Shown here in pieces: positions 1 through 11,632 of a stretch of 64,000 nt of DNA. Origin of the DNA: Sparassis latifolia. Taxonomy: Eukaryota; Basidiomycota; Agaricomycetes; Polyporales; Sparassidaceae. Below the pieces are notes generated by a model. It did not search any database and was not told where the DNA came from. It worked only from the letters and a program-made list of their open reading frames with translations. Numbering within the stretch: position 1 is the first letter of the stretch; the number at the start of each line of letters is the position of its first letter. The stretch spans positions 3,782,001-3,846,000 of the forward strand of contig CM031561.1 of the NCBI GenBank assembly GCA_018466975.1, given 5' to 3'. A program made the position numbers and the translations under genes.

Positions 1-828
1 GCGATTGTTCTCGCTGAGCTTGGTCTCAGCTACGAGAGCGTCTATCTCGACTTCAACAAGGGCGAGAACAAGGCTGAAGCACACACCAAGTACAATCCCA
101 ATGGACGTATCCCAACCATCATCGATCACGCGAACAACGACTTCGTGGTTTGGTATGTCATTTAGTTCGATGCTGCGAATGCCGTTGACTAAGTTTCGAA
201 TCCGATAGGGAGTCGGGCGCGATCCTCACTTACTTGGTAGAGAAGTACGACAAGCAGCACAAACTGTCCGTCAGTGGCTTTGAAGACAAGATCATTCAAT
301 TGCAGTGGATTTTCTTCCAGGCCAGCGGTCAGGGGTGCGAACCAGTCCATCGATGTTCGCATTCATGTCTAACTGTTCTCTCGACGCTGTAGCCCGTACT
401 TCGGTCAGGGTGTGTGGTTCAGCCTCTACCACCCGGAGAAAGTACCCAGCGCCGTCGAGCGTTATCAGAAGGAGGCCGTCCGCGTGCTAGGCGTCCTTGA
501 GAGTGTTCTGTCCAAGCAGGAGTGGCTTGTCGGTGGAAAGTGCACAGTCGCAGACCTCTCGTTCGTCCCGTAAGTCCGTGCTACTTTCACCATATAGTAC
601 AGTGTCCGATCAGGTTTTCGCAGGTGGAACAGATTTGCTTTTGGCGGCCTCCTCAAGGATTTCGAAGGCTTTAATTTGGAGAAGGACTTCCCGGCGGTTG
701 CTGCGTATGCAATAGCTTATGCTGTCTCGAATGCTCGGTCACTGACGGTGAATTCCCACAGGTGGCACGCAAAACTGCTGGCGAGAGCCGCCGTCGCGAG
801 CGTCTTCGCTATCAAGGAGTCTTCCTAA
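1..828 (+). CDS. Glutathione S-transferase, Ure2p-like (5'-truncated by window edge)
   Basis: Probable cytosolic GST that conjugates glutathione to electrophiles. Five exons can be read: 1-152, 209-334, 393-569, 624-704 and 762-828. They are joined by four GT-AG introns of 54-58 nt and together give 200 codons before a TAA. The thioredoxin-like half shows the cis-proline segment NPNGRIPTIIDH and the glutathione-binding ESGAI segment. The C-terminal helical half contains FGQGVWF and a VADLSFVP segment typical of Ure2-like fungal GSTs. The first strand and the start codon lie outside the window, so the catalytic N-terminal residue cannot be seen. All reading frames join cleanly across the introns, so the gene looks intact. 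I infer the subfamily from motif order only. Confidence 0.9.
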
Positions 829-3800
829 GCGCGTATAGAGTTTGCTGCAGAACGTGCTGGAACGAAACATGTATTGTCTACGGAAATCACAAGGATTGTA
901 TCATTCGTAGTGGGTAAACCTATCTGTGTGAATGTTGAACTGCAATTAGGGCGTTGGTCAGTGTTTCTCATGAAGTTCTTCTCTGGTACCTTTTGTCTCG
1001 ATGTGCTGCGACGACACCACAACAGTAGCCGTGCCATTCATCCCCGCGCCCCCCCTTTTTCCTAACGGGAACGTTACAGGTGGACTGGTAAATAGGGACT
1101 CAATTATCGAAGGAACGATACACATTATGCTTATTGACTTTTGTCTCGTTGAGAAAACCAGACTTCGCCGAGCTTGAAAGTGCCAATAACTTCGGTCTAA
1201 CCGGGATGCCGAGGAAACACCGAGCCCTGAAGTCTCCTTGCTACGCAGGGACAGCGTTGGCGTGACAGAGACGACCTCTACTGCAACCCAATCCAACTAG
1301 GGCGCTCGGGCACAGACGGGGTCACATCCCATCCCCCCAGGAGCACTGAAGTCTTCTGTGAATTTCTGCCTTCGCGCTCGGATGACCTGCAGTCAGCGGA
1401 CGTCCTCCTTCAGCACATTATCCGCGGAAAAGCCCATTCGGTCGTTGGATCCAGCGATTCAGGAATACAAACGTCGAGCACACACTAGTGAGCACTCAAC
1501 GACAAACCAGCTCTTGAAGAAGGCCATAGGCAGAGTTCGTTACACGCAGAAAGCTATCGTTCCTCGAGGACATGTAACACCGGTTTCACACCATGATAAG
1601 ACGTTCGTTGGTGGAAGATGAGTATAATCGAGCACGAAACGAGCGAAATCTTGTGTGGTGCAGCATGTCGGGTCAACATCTCAGAGAACTGAGCATCCTT
1701 GCACGCCGGAACGCCGCCTGAGGCAAGAGGTCACGATAAACTACATTCGCGACGGATATAGGCTCACCGAGAACCACGGAGAATACCGCTGTCCGCATGG
1801 GACTTCGTACCTATCACAACGCCGGTACCTAATGCCAGACGTTTATGTCAATACCAAGTCGAGAGTACAAACCACTATTTGTGTTCAATCCGGGACACCG
1901 AGCACGAGAGATTCTATGGCACGTCGCAGACGTCCAGACGTCCACCGACGGCGGACAGGCCGGAACTTCGAGCCCCGCGAAGGTTGAACGCGTCCGACTG
2001 GAGCATGGCTTGAAGCAATGTCTGATTAGATATGTGTTTGTGTGTTGGGCGCGGAAAAGGATTGCTGACACAGAGTTCGTTCTGTGAGCGTCCTGTGTGA
2101 GCGCCATGATATTGAAGACTTCGATATCCATGAGAGTCCCATATATGTGCGGCCTCGCCGACGCCGAAATCACTCCGCAGTCTTGCAAGGAAATTGCACC
2201 ACCTGATCTTCCTTTTCCTGGCGCTGTATCGAGTGGAAGCGCGGCGTTCAGTGGAGGTGCATGCGTTCCGAGTGATGGAGGCATGTGCTCTCGGGAAAAC
2301 GGGAATATATAGAGCTAGACGGAGGTGGTACACTGTCAGTTAGAGTTGAAGAAATGATTATTGAAAATGAAAGAAGAACGTTCGTATTATTAGCCTTGGC
2401 TGCAAAATTGATAGCGTACGAGCCCGATCCCGGTGAAGTGACGTTCACCCCCGGGAACAACTCTGAATTGAAGGGCGTCCACGTGTCCAGACTGTCCCGG
2501 AGCTACATGCGAGTAGCCAAAGAACAAGTACGTCTCGCCCAAAATTACGATATGGGTGAGGCTAGTCAAGCAGGCGTGGCATTGTAATTTGTGCGCTTGG
2601 TAAACTCAATCACCGGAAGAACCCGATGGCCACATACCTTCTGCGGGTTGCAGAACTCCTTATGGGTTGCCATAAGTTTGGTGCTATGGGCCCCCGAATG
2701 TTCTGTTTCCCAGCTTAGCCGTGTGGCGAGGAAGTAAGACTTCAATTTATCGAGGCTGTCTCCGCGTTTTCCATTCAATGAAGTGCGGGAGCTCATGCAA
2801 CGATGGTTAAGGTTCGAAAGCAGCGCTGTGGCGCACGGCCATCTGAAAGAGAACTGCGAAGGATATTGAACGAACGCACGACCGAAGAACGAGATAATTA
2901 TAACCACACGTACTGACCAAGCGCGCACCCGGTTCGAGAAGCGCTGCACTGAAAATCGCTGCTATACCACGCCACGACTTGCAGACTTACCACGAACGCT
3001 GACACGAGTCAGGAAACGAGATATAAGACCACAAATCGCTTAACTCGACGAACGTCTATAGGAAAGCTCCGCAGAAAAGCGCGGAGACACTGCTTAGAAC
3101 CAGCTGACGCGAAGAGGCTTCAGATATACTTACTTCGAATACGTGTTCTACTCAGCGTCCTGCGATACAAGGTTCAAGGGCGCACACAGGTCCAATGCAA
3201 AGGAAGCCCACCGGAGGATTGATGGCCGGGTCCACGGGACGTGCCAAGGCTGTTTTGAGGAAATGGGAGATCAGGCCTTCAAGACAGACTCTGGGTCAGG
3301 ACGAAAGGTCTATCGAAAAGTTGGAAGTTGAGGAACAATAACGAACCAGGCTTGGGTGCACACCTTGTGACGTGTAACACTCCAATTAATTGACACAGCA
3401 TTCAGCTTCACTAAAAATCAGCAATAAATATGCAGTAGATGTGTATGATCCCAAATACGTTGGTCGCGCAACTTGGGAGTCCAACTCAAAGGGAAAGAGT
3501 GCAAAGTCTGTGAATTGCAAGTCGGGAGTGAATTCAGGCGTGATAGTGGAGCGCGCAATTTTAAACTCCGACTGTAGGGAACACAGGGGAACGGCAGCTC
3601 GTTCAGTCTCGGGGTCGCGCAACGTCAGAAAAAAATTGGGAGTCACACAGAAGGTAGTTCATATGTTGTATATTTGATCCAAAAGGTCTGAAGGAAAACG
3701 GGCTCGATTTGAAGGAGCCGTGACAGAGATGCGACCGTGATTGCATTACTGGGTAACGATAGTACGTGACGTAAAACATATAATTCAGCAAACCCATATT

Positions 3801-4249
3801 TGGTAATTTGGCGCTCCACGCGCTCCCTTTTTGTCCAGTTCACCCACCCTCTGTGACTGTGACATTGGACTGAACTCCACTACGTTCTCACGCCGTGCGG
3901 AGATCAAACCGCCGACATGCCGCAGTGCTTAGGGATGAAATTTAGTTTACAACCGTCTCTAAACGGCTGCGGGAAGGCATCCAATGCATTCTCTGAATGC
4001 CGTGCAGACGGCGAGCGTGATTGCTGACACAGCACCGAGGCGGACGCCAGCTGGAAGTCAGTTTGACTCGATGCCGCTCGTTGTTCACGCAGTACTTCGT
4101 TGGCCAACGGAGATTAATATTGTGTGTTGTATTGAAAAAACACCTACGATTGAGGAAGGATCCGATGGGCCGGCGGCAGGAAGTGACCATAAGAAGAAGA
4201 GCAACGTTCGCACCCACCACCTCGACCTTCAGCAGCTCTAGCACGAACA
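829..4249. other. Intergenic, no recognisable gene
   Basis: Short open frames occur on both strands, the longest being minus-strand frames of about 140-150 codons near 1.83-2.33 kb. None shows a recognisable motif, consistent codon bias or plausible splice structure. I see no transposon ends or RNA genes here. Confidence 0.4.
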
Positions 4250-5804
4250 ATGCGCTCCCTGTCCGCCCAGCACTCCCGTATCGTCCGCCGAGTGACCCTC
4301 TCTCTCCGCGGCTTCACGCAGAAGCTGCACAAAAAGAGGTCAGTCGACCCGACCGTTTGATATCTTCGCGAAGCTAACGGCCGCCAGAATTCACACATGC
4401 CTGCAGCCCGCTAGCGTACCCTACATTCCTCCAGAGGTGTGGGGGCTCATCATACACCACGCTTGTCTTCTCGACTATGACCCGCTCGTTTCCATCTCTC
4501 AGCTCTCCTTCCTCGACTCTGCTGCCTCTCATCTCGCATGTTATCGCGCCGTGATGCGCATCAAAACCACTCTCTCACTCGTTTGCCAGAGCTGGCACCA
4601 CTTTGCGCAACCATACCTATTCGAATTTGTCTGGATCTCCTCTGCCGCACAGGCCAAGGTGCTTGCTCGCACGCTGCTCATCGAGTACATATCCTCCAGC
4701 GATCACGGCACTAGCGGCAAGTACATCCGTCGCCTTCATATTGAAACCCCCGCTCTCGAGCGCTGCGCTCCTGCCGACCTACGAACAATCCTTGAATACT
4801 CGCCCAACATCTCTGTTTATTCCGACTACCATTCCGTGCAGCGTGGCGTAGGGGACGGCGCTGCCGACCCTCGCTGCAGCCCCGAGGCCATCCTCCGCCT
4901 CGTCACCCACCCGAAAATGCGCCGCCTCAGCTGGACAAGCTACGATGACCTGCCGTTCGAACTCCGCATGTCCCCCTTCCTTACGAATGTCGCCACACGA
5001 CTCGAGTACCTCGAGCTCTCCTCTCGCTCTTCTACCCTCCGCGGTCCATCCCCCGACCACGTCGAGTTTCCCGCCATGGCTGTGTGCCTCCCTTCTCTCC
5101 GTGCACTCAAAGTCTCCCTCGATAACAACACCTTTGCCGTCCTCGCTTCGTGGGACATGCCTGCGCTGACCAACCTCTCCGTCCTTTCTTCTGACTTCAG
5201 TTACACTGGCACCGGCTTCGCACAGTTCTTCCACGCACACGGTCTCAAGCTGCGCCAACTCGAGCTCGGCCATTCTTCATCGCTCGTCGAGGAATATTAT
5301 CTCACTACGCCACACCATCTCCTACAGATGCAGCAGAGTCATACCCAGCCGCCACCCGTCCCCCTCGCCGAGTGGTGCCCCAATCTCCGTGAGTTCATCT
5401 GCTCCGCCGACGCCGAGTGGCACTGGCGGAGCCCCGACTGGATCGCGCCGCACATCCTCCTACCCGCGCACCCCTGCGTCGAATTCATCGGCATCCGCGA
5501 CATCGATACCCGCCTCCTCGAGGACCCCGCCGTCCCGCACGCTCCCGCCGACACGCCCTATTTCCTGCTCCTAGAGCAGATGTCCTCCATTCTCTGCCAC
5601 GACGCGTTCCCCAGCCTACGCTTCGTGCGCGACCTCAGCACGGAGAGCCATCGCATGCGCACCGTCCGGCCCTCGGAGCGCGTGCTCGGCTTCTGGTCGC
5701 GGGTCGTGCAGAAGTGCCACGAGCGCGCCGTGTGGCTAGAGGACTGCGAGGGCGTGAATATCACGCAGCGCGCCCTGAAGCGCGCTGCGCTGGTACGGGA
5801 TTGA
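4250..5804 (+). CDS. F-box-like / leucine-rich basidiomycete protein
   Basis: Start ATG at 4250. Exon 1 (4250-4338) encodes a basic leader. The intron is 4339-4414 (GTCAGT...CTAG, 76 nt), and exon 2 (4415-5804) restores frame, giving 492 residues. Right after the splice comes VPYIPPEVWGLIIHHA, then a gap, then LSLVCQSWHHFAQPYLFEFV. This is the usual F-box-like pattern of Agaricomycetes: Leu/Pro-Pro-Glu-hydrophobic start, then a Leu-Val-Cys-x-Ser-Trp helix. The remainder has irregular leucine-rich segments such as RLEYLELSS and LRALKVSL. Family members normally bind Skp1 and recruit substrates to SCF ubiquitin ligases; the substrate cannot be predicted. The intron choice is the only one I found that joins the basic leader to the F-box frame. 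An unspliced start at GTG 4437 is less likely. Confidence 0.75.
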
Positions 5805-6659
5805 CCGCTTGTGATGCGCTTCGTCCGTCCTCATCCTTTCGTTTATTGGCTACATGTTCTTTCTTATGGCCAGTCGATCGCATTTCATCTCAGCATTCTA
5901 TCCGTCTTGTTTCAGGTTATATCCCACTCATTGAACTCATATATCCTCTTCTTGTGCCACTCGCGTCTAGGCCCCGCTCTGTAAGCTGTCATGCACATGT
6001 TTCGCACCCTAAGAAATGGCCTGAAATTTATGACTCAAGTCAGTTACCATGCGTGCCCTCGAGGTGTGGGACCTATATCATACTTCAACAAAAGAGACTA
6101 CAGCGTTCGAGAATGGGGTATCTGCTTATGACGTCCACTATGAGAGATGCGCCCAAGGGAAGACAGATTCCGGATGTCTCATTCCCAAGAACAGACAACT
6201 ACCGCCACAGAGCTAATGTCACGGTACGGTGGAGATACCTGCGAGTCTTTTGACGATTCCGCTCTTCGGCAGTGCGGACGCGGCCGACCAGATATCACTG
6301 CTTGCGGATGTCAGGCTCTGTGCGCAAACATCTTTCTTGAGGATACGAATCCAAGATGCAGTGTGTGTGTAACTGGTGAGAATGCTAGTTCCGTCACACA
6401 TGGGAGCTAGGTCGGATCCCCAACTTCGTGATCAGCAGGGTCGCAGGAACGGACAGCACCGACTGAGCAACAACGGAATATTCTGCTGTACACAACGTGA
6501 TCTCTGTCAGATCCGTTCGCAATTGATTCTGTGGAGGCGGATCCGCTACATCAAGAGTGCAGTGCCTCGGGTATCGGCCTCAGCTGAAGTTTCGGGCTGC
6601 AGTCAAAATACAACACCTGGGATGCACCTTCTTCGATACCGCACTCCCGTTTCTCCAGC
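5805..6659. other. Intergenic between F-box gene and UstYa-like gene
   Basis: Holds the 3' flank of the F-box gene and the promoter side of the UstYa-like gene. Open frames here are shadows that run into the neighbouring genes. No short precursor peptide with Kex2-type repeats was seen, although that was looked for because of the UstYa-like neighbour. Confidence 0.35.
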
Positions 6660-7415
6660 ATGTCGAAGTCCCTCGCTGCCCTCGGGTGGCTCCTCCTCTC
6701 TTGCTTCACAGCGATCAATCTTTTCACTGCAGCGGCGCTCTACCGAGCATCGAATGCCTCTCGAAGGCCGAAGCCGGCGCCTCGGGAGTACTGTGAGTCA
6801 AGCGCCATCGTCGATGCGGCGCCAGCTCACATCATCCCACTTGCAGCGTACATGGGGACGACTACCCGACGCAGCTTCCCCTCGACGTCAGTCCCGCAGC
6901 GTTGGTCGTGAACACCACGCACCGCTACGGGCTCACCGCGGACGACGACTGGGGCACGATCTTCCCCAACGGGAACGGGTGGGTGCGCCTAGGGCCGGAC
7001 GGGCGCGCGTTCGCGGTGTCCATGTATCACCAGCTGCACTGCCTGGACGCAATCCGAGTCGCGATGGTGCGTCCCCCTCCCGGAAACACGCTGATCACGA
7101 ACCGCAGCTGAGGGCGTGCAGGCGGAAGCCCGCGCGGTCAACCACGGCGACCCGACGCGCCCGGCGAACCCGAACCACTCGACGGGCGAGGACGCGTACG
7201 CGCACGCGGACCACTGCTTCAACTACCTGCGGCAGGGCCTGCTGTGCGCGGCGGACCTGACGCTGGAGGCGTCCGAGGTCAAGAGGCGGCCAGACGGCGC
7301 GCTCGATAATGGTGCCTCGGGCATCGGCATGGTTCACCAGTGCAAGGACTGGACGCAGGTTCGGGCTTTCCTGGAGGAGAATCACAAGCGGTGGGAGGGG
7401 ATCGGCGAAGCATAG
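6660..7415 (+). CDS. UstYa-family (DUF3328) oxidase-like protein
   Basis: Three exons. The start at ATG 6660 encodes an N-terminal hydrophobic anchor (LGWLLLSCFTAINLF) typical of the family. Intron 1 ends at the AG at 6846; its donor is unclear, with GT at 6788 or 6797 keeping frame. Intron 2 is 7067-7112 (GTGCGT...TGAG). The protein is about 218 residues, normal for DUF3328. Two HxxHC motifs define the family and both are present: YHQLHC in exon 2 and HADHC in exon 3, the latter followed by FNYLRQGLLCAADLTLE. Characterised members (UstYa/UstYb, CctO-type) perform oxidative cyclisation or chlorination on peptide-derived metabolites in ascomycetes. No precursor peptide or other tailoring gene is seen here, apart from the GST 6 kb upstream, so a cluster role is unproven. 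Confidence 0.82.
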
Positions 7416-8446
7416 GCCGTGCATGCCATCGTCGATACTCTGTACTCAGACTTGTAGACCGGGGAAACAGACTGCTGTGGTTTCGACTGACTGCACATGT
7501 GCAAGATCATTTGGTAAAGTTAGACATTATCCGCCCGGTTTACAGGTTGGCACGCTTTCATCAAATCTGACGACGCGTAGTTAGAACAGTATTTCAGGGA
7601 AAGGGATCTCACAGGCTCCCTTCACAAATATTAATGAAGCTAAATAGTCTCAAGACGTGATTCTGCTCAGTGAACGCGATCATTAAGTCGTGGACAGACA
7701 CCGATCTCGCGGTACGATCCCGTACGATAGAAGCGTGCAGGTGGTAACAGAGCCGCTGAGAGTTCTGTGAGGCAGTGTGAAGGGCCGTCCACCGCTCGAT
7801 CATCACGCCTCGTCACGCTCGCGTCTTTCGTCGCTGAGGACAAGAATTCGAAGTGGCTCGAAGTCGACAAACGGAAAGCGTTGATAAGTTGAAGTTGTAA
7901 ATATCGTTTACCTTCACAGTGACATATCAAGAACGACTTGAATACAGTCAGATGTCAATCAAACCGTGACGTCCAACATGAATTGAAGAGTACGGAAGGT
8001 GGTGTACAGTAGGTAGTAAGTAGAGATGATGAAGCCGGGCGTAAGTAATAAGCGCGAGAATGACGATGGCAAAGCACACAAGAGGGGATACTAGTAATAC
8101 ATACAAATAGAGCTTGCGAACTGTCATGAATGCAGCAATAGGTGTACGAGTAAGATGGCTGATGCTACACTGAACGGATTGCTCGACCAGCCTCTGCGGG
8201 CGGTGAGTGGAGAAATTGGATGTGTCGACGGTATAATAACAATAACTGCGAAGTATACATGAGATAAGAATATTGAGACGCGTAAGAGACATAGGCTCAC
8301 AAAGTACACAAATTCGTTCCATACCAAGCATGGATAAATGAATAAACCTCCAGGGTCAACGAAATACTGTACACTGCTCGCAGTCAGATTATAAACTCTC
8401 GACATACAAAGAAAAGACATACGATGGAGCATGGTGTAGATTATGA
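7416..8446. other. Intergenic, 3' side of ZF1
   Basis: Downstream region of two convergent genes. Minus-strand open frames of 116-127 codons at 7948-8474 are hydrophobic and repetitive (I/L/Y/H-rich) and do not resemble a known protein. They are probably chance frames in the 3' flank of ZF1. Confidence 0.35.
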
Positions 8447-8947
8447 CTATGATGACCGCGTCGTGATGGGGCAATAGCGCAAGATATGGCGCTCGAGTAG
8501 CCCAGGTCGCCTAACATCCTTGTCGCAATACGGACACTTGACGTTCGCACGCAAGTGCACGACGGCGACATGCTTGCCGAAGCTCGCGTAGGCCATTTCC
8601 CGGCCGCATCTGTGGTGTCTGTGGTCCCATTCGCAGGTGCCGCGAGTCTTCTTGTTCCATGGACCCTTCAAATGGTATTCCTTGATGTGCCGCATGAGCC
8701 CAGCGGCACTCACATCGTCCAGAAGAATGTGGCAATCATTGCCCCATCGACAAGGAACGCGCTTTATGGGATCTGGGAAGGGTTCCGGCAGCGGCGGAGC
8801 GGGTATGTACGAGCTATCCTGTTGTTGTGTATAGGGATGGCAGAGAGGTTGTTGACGAGGATCGGGGGTCTGGAAGATGAAGGGATCCGAGTCAAGAGCG
8901 GGGGCCATCAGCGGACGGCTGAAGTCTTCCCATGACGGGTAATACAT
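8447..8947 (-). CDS. Tandem-CWCH2 zinc-finger protein, array member ZF1
   Basis: Unspliced 166-residue protein, the shortest in the array. The start ATG at 8947 follows a pyrimidine-rich leader. Residues 1-65 are Pro/Asp-rich and probably disordered. Finger A uses C66, C72, H87 and H92 (CRW start). Finger B uses C105, C114, H126 and H131 (CEW start). Finger C uses C138, C141, H154 and C159. These spacings are shared by the whole array and make a nuclear nucleic-acid-binding role likely. Unlike most paralogues, no N-terminal first exon or intron is evident. Finger C reads VRRPGLLERH rather than the usual RxDVLxRH, so specificity may differ. It stands at the edge of the array and may be the most diverged copy. 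Function in the organism is unknown. Confidence 0.85.
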   Translation of the reverse strand: MYYPSWEDFSRPLMAPALDSDPFIFQTPDPRQQPLCHPYTQQQDSSYIPAPPLPEPFPDPIKRVPCRWGNDCHILLDDVSAAGLMRHIKEYHLKGPWNKKTRGTCEWDHRHHRCGREMAYASFGKHVAVVHLRANVKCPYCDKDVRRPGLLERHILRYCPITTRSS

Positions 8948-9949
8948 GGCGCAATGGTGAAGAGCGAAGAGAGTCGATCAGATGATCGAGAGGGTGAAGA
9001 GTGGATAGTTGAGTGAGACTGTGTGCTTGGCTTGGACATTGCGATTGCGGTACCACCTTAGATATATCCCCGTCTGCACAGGTTTTGCGCGTGTTCTGCG
9101 TGCGGTTTACTTCAGGAGTTGATTTTGCTACTCTTCCAGTCATGAGAAAAGACAGAACAGCTTGAGCTGGCGAGGCATCAGGACGGAGATTGCAGCACAT
9201 GAGGCGTTTGTCAGACAAACAGCGAGATTCTGAGAAAAGGGTGGAAAGCTCAGCCACAGCCAAACTGTAGGCGCATCAGTGAACGCGTCTGCCACGTGGA
9301 CGATGATCATGTCAGATTAGACTCGGCCACATGGCGACGCAAGGTTTGACCTGGACAGTACTACCTCCACTCTTTACTACCTCTGAGAGCAATAGCGAGC
9401 AAGATCATGTATATTGGAACGGGTGAGAAGAGATGAAACCCGAAGACATCGAACTTCGAAACTTGAAACGCCGTGGATCGTCCACGAATATACTTGTGAT
9501 TAATTGCATCTACTGACACAGCCGCGTCGCCGCGTGTTGAAGGAGTGTTGATGGCAAGGGAAGGCCTCGTCATACCTCTCATCCAACACGTTCATACTAA
9601 TTCTACCTTTGGTCTGCGAACCCCTGCAGGGTGGTTGTGTATCAAGCTTATTACCCGAAGGGAATGACATACGCAGGGCCGTTCCTGCAAGGGACTTCTT
9701 AGTGCCATCCTCGCCTCCAAGGTTGTTTTTTGACTCTGTCGATGACACCTACTCTGGCAACAGGTATTCATGTCTCATGCTGCATGCAACAACCAACGTG
9801 CAGACCCTATGTGCCGTACCACTGCCTTCATCTTATAGCTCTAGCCCGGTAGTCCTGCACAGGCGCTGAAACACCATGCTTTCACGGATACTAAGTCCAC
9901 GCAGTACCTGAGCTTACGCGTACGTTTCCCCTCGTTGTACAAGGCAACG
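8948..9949. other. Spacer between ZF1 and duplicated block
   Basis: 5' flank of ZF1. No recognisable gene, transposon end or RNA gene. Confidence 0.3.
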
Positions 9950-10330
9950 CCCGGTGCTACTAGCTGTTGCCACCGCAGCAGTTGACGTTCCCACCCTGGA
10001 ATGCCGTGAGTGTGTATTCTACACCGTGTTGTTTACATACATTCTCACCGCCGTGATTCTTAGCGGTTTTCTTGGCGTTTCCCCCGCGGTTACGCTGAGA
10101 TTCTCGTTTGACGGAACCAGCGGCACATGGGACGCCCGCCCGCGCTGTCGGGTGGCGGGAACGCCGGTCTGAATGCGTCAGAAATGCCGCATCGTGCCAT
10201 GGAATCTTTAGAAGACTCGATTGGCGGGTCGATCGGATCCTGAGGAAAGCCGATCGTAGGGATCGACCTCGATCGTCAACTTGCTCCACCTGACCTCCAC
10301 ACACCGCAACGAATCTTCCTGTACGTCCTC
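9950..10330. repeat. Duplicated block downstream of ZF2 (copy 1 of 2)
   Basis: Clearly related to 15700-16070. Shared stretches in the same order include GCCGTGATTCT, CGGTTACGCT, CGATTG plus GTCGATC, and CAACTTGCT plus CACCTGACCT. Each copy lies about 0.4-0.5 kb past the stop codon of its ZF gene (ZF2, ZF3), so the duplicated unit is larger than the coding region. Confidence 0.7.
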
Positions 10331-10753
10331 CAAATGTGTGCTTGGATTTCCGATGACTCCAGCAGCTGTAGGAATTTATGATGATGAATAATATATCCAG
10401 CACATCCCAGCTTGAACCATTGTATGCACAATAAAGCGGACTCGAAGTCCTTTATTTGAGTCGTGAGTTTGGTGCGCATTGTCGGTGTGACATGAACACA
10501 TGATAACTATGAGGCTGAGCAGGCTACAGATTGGAGGTCGATAACTGGATACAACAAATAGCAAATGACGGCAGTGGGTGGCAGAATGAAAGCAGCAAAT
10601 GACAGCAGAGCGTTGTACGACGAAAGCAGGAAAACCATAAAGTGGGTCGTAGGTATATGGATATGTGGACAGACAAACGTGGTGAGTGGTAACAATCTCG
10701 TGAAGCATCGTTGAAATTTATCATACCACCCAATATAAAAATGGCCACAGCAA

Positions 10754-11632
10754 TCACGGGCGGTCGGGATTCTCCCGGCACCAATCCCGGACATGCCTCG
10801 CCAGTGCGTCTATCCTCGAGAACCTGTCTCCACAGAACTGGCAAAAGCGCTCTAGCGAGTGAAGGTGCACCGAGGCAACGTGTTTTCCAAAGTTCTCGTG
10901 CATCATTGATCTGTCGCACGGCGCTCCCTTAGTATGCCATTTGCATAACCCGGAGCGTCTCTCATCCCATTTCCCTTCGAAGTGGTGTTCGCGCAGGTGG
11001 CCCTTGACCGCAGCTGCTGTCAACTTCTCCAAATGCATGTTGCAACGCCCTCCGTCCCATAGACAGAGAATTTGACAAGCCGCTGGAGCAACAGCTAGGT
11101 GGCTAGCTTGTGGAAAGGGCGTGGAGGAGGCGATGTCGGCGTACGCTGGGGTGGGTGTGATGCTAAACGGCTTCGCGGACGAAGATGAGGGTTGTAAACC
11201 GCGAGCGTGCTGTCCATCATAGCTTGTGTTTTCGGATGACGACATCGCCATGTACAGATCTTGATAGGAATGTCCGAAGGAATCGGTAGTGTCGTCAGAG
11301 AAGGCGATGTTGGGGTTTGACTGGGGATACCTCAACTCTGAAAGAGACCATGGGTCCATGTAGGAAGATCTGATGATGGTGTGTTCATAGCTTGCAACAT
11401 CCGATGGTATGATGCTGTATCCGATTTGCCCTCTGACATTCGTGCATTGTCCTGGCATAGGGTTCCACTCCTGTAGGTTCGTGGAGCGGCCGGTTGTGTC
11501 TCCACATGCTGCTTCGGACGACGAAGCTAGCAAAGACTCGTGAGCTTGAACATTCTGTGTGGGAGAAGTGTATCTAACGATGTTGCTAGTGATTAGCAAG
11601 GTTTCTGGACGGCACTGCGGTGCTTACTGCAT
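10754..11632 (-). CDS. Tandem-CWCH2 zinc-finger protein, array member ZF2
   Basis: Inferred structure: ATG at 11632 with a 5-nt coding part of exon 1, a 42-nt intron 11586-11627 (GTAAGC...CTAATCACTAG), then exon 2 11585-10754, giving 278 residues starting MHNIVRYTSPTQ. The short first exon is supported by ZF3, where the same phase-2 splice joins to His-Asn-Ile-Val-Arg-Tyr. Residues up to about 170 are Ser/Asp/Gln-rich. Finger A is unusual: CLWDGGRC has C-x6-C, one residue longer than the other members. Finger B is CKWHTKGAPC...GKHVASVH. Finger C is CQFCGDRFSRIDALARH with a final Cys. The C-terminal tail RENPDRP matches the ZF3 tail RENPARV, so these two are sister copies. A TATATATAC stretch lies upstream at about 11.8 kb. 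Confidence 0.82.

Noticed and set aside
4779..5273. 164-codon minus frame, Glu/Arg-rich
   Set aside because: Antisense shadow of the F-box gene.
6376..7260. 294-codon plus frame rich in Arg
   Set aside because: It is a shadow frame over the UstYa-like exons. The Arg-rich tail comes from reading GC-rich codons out of frame.
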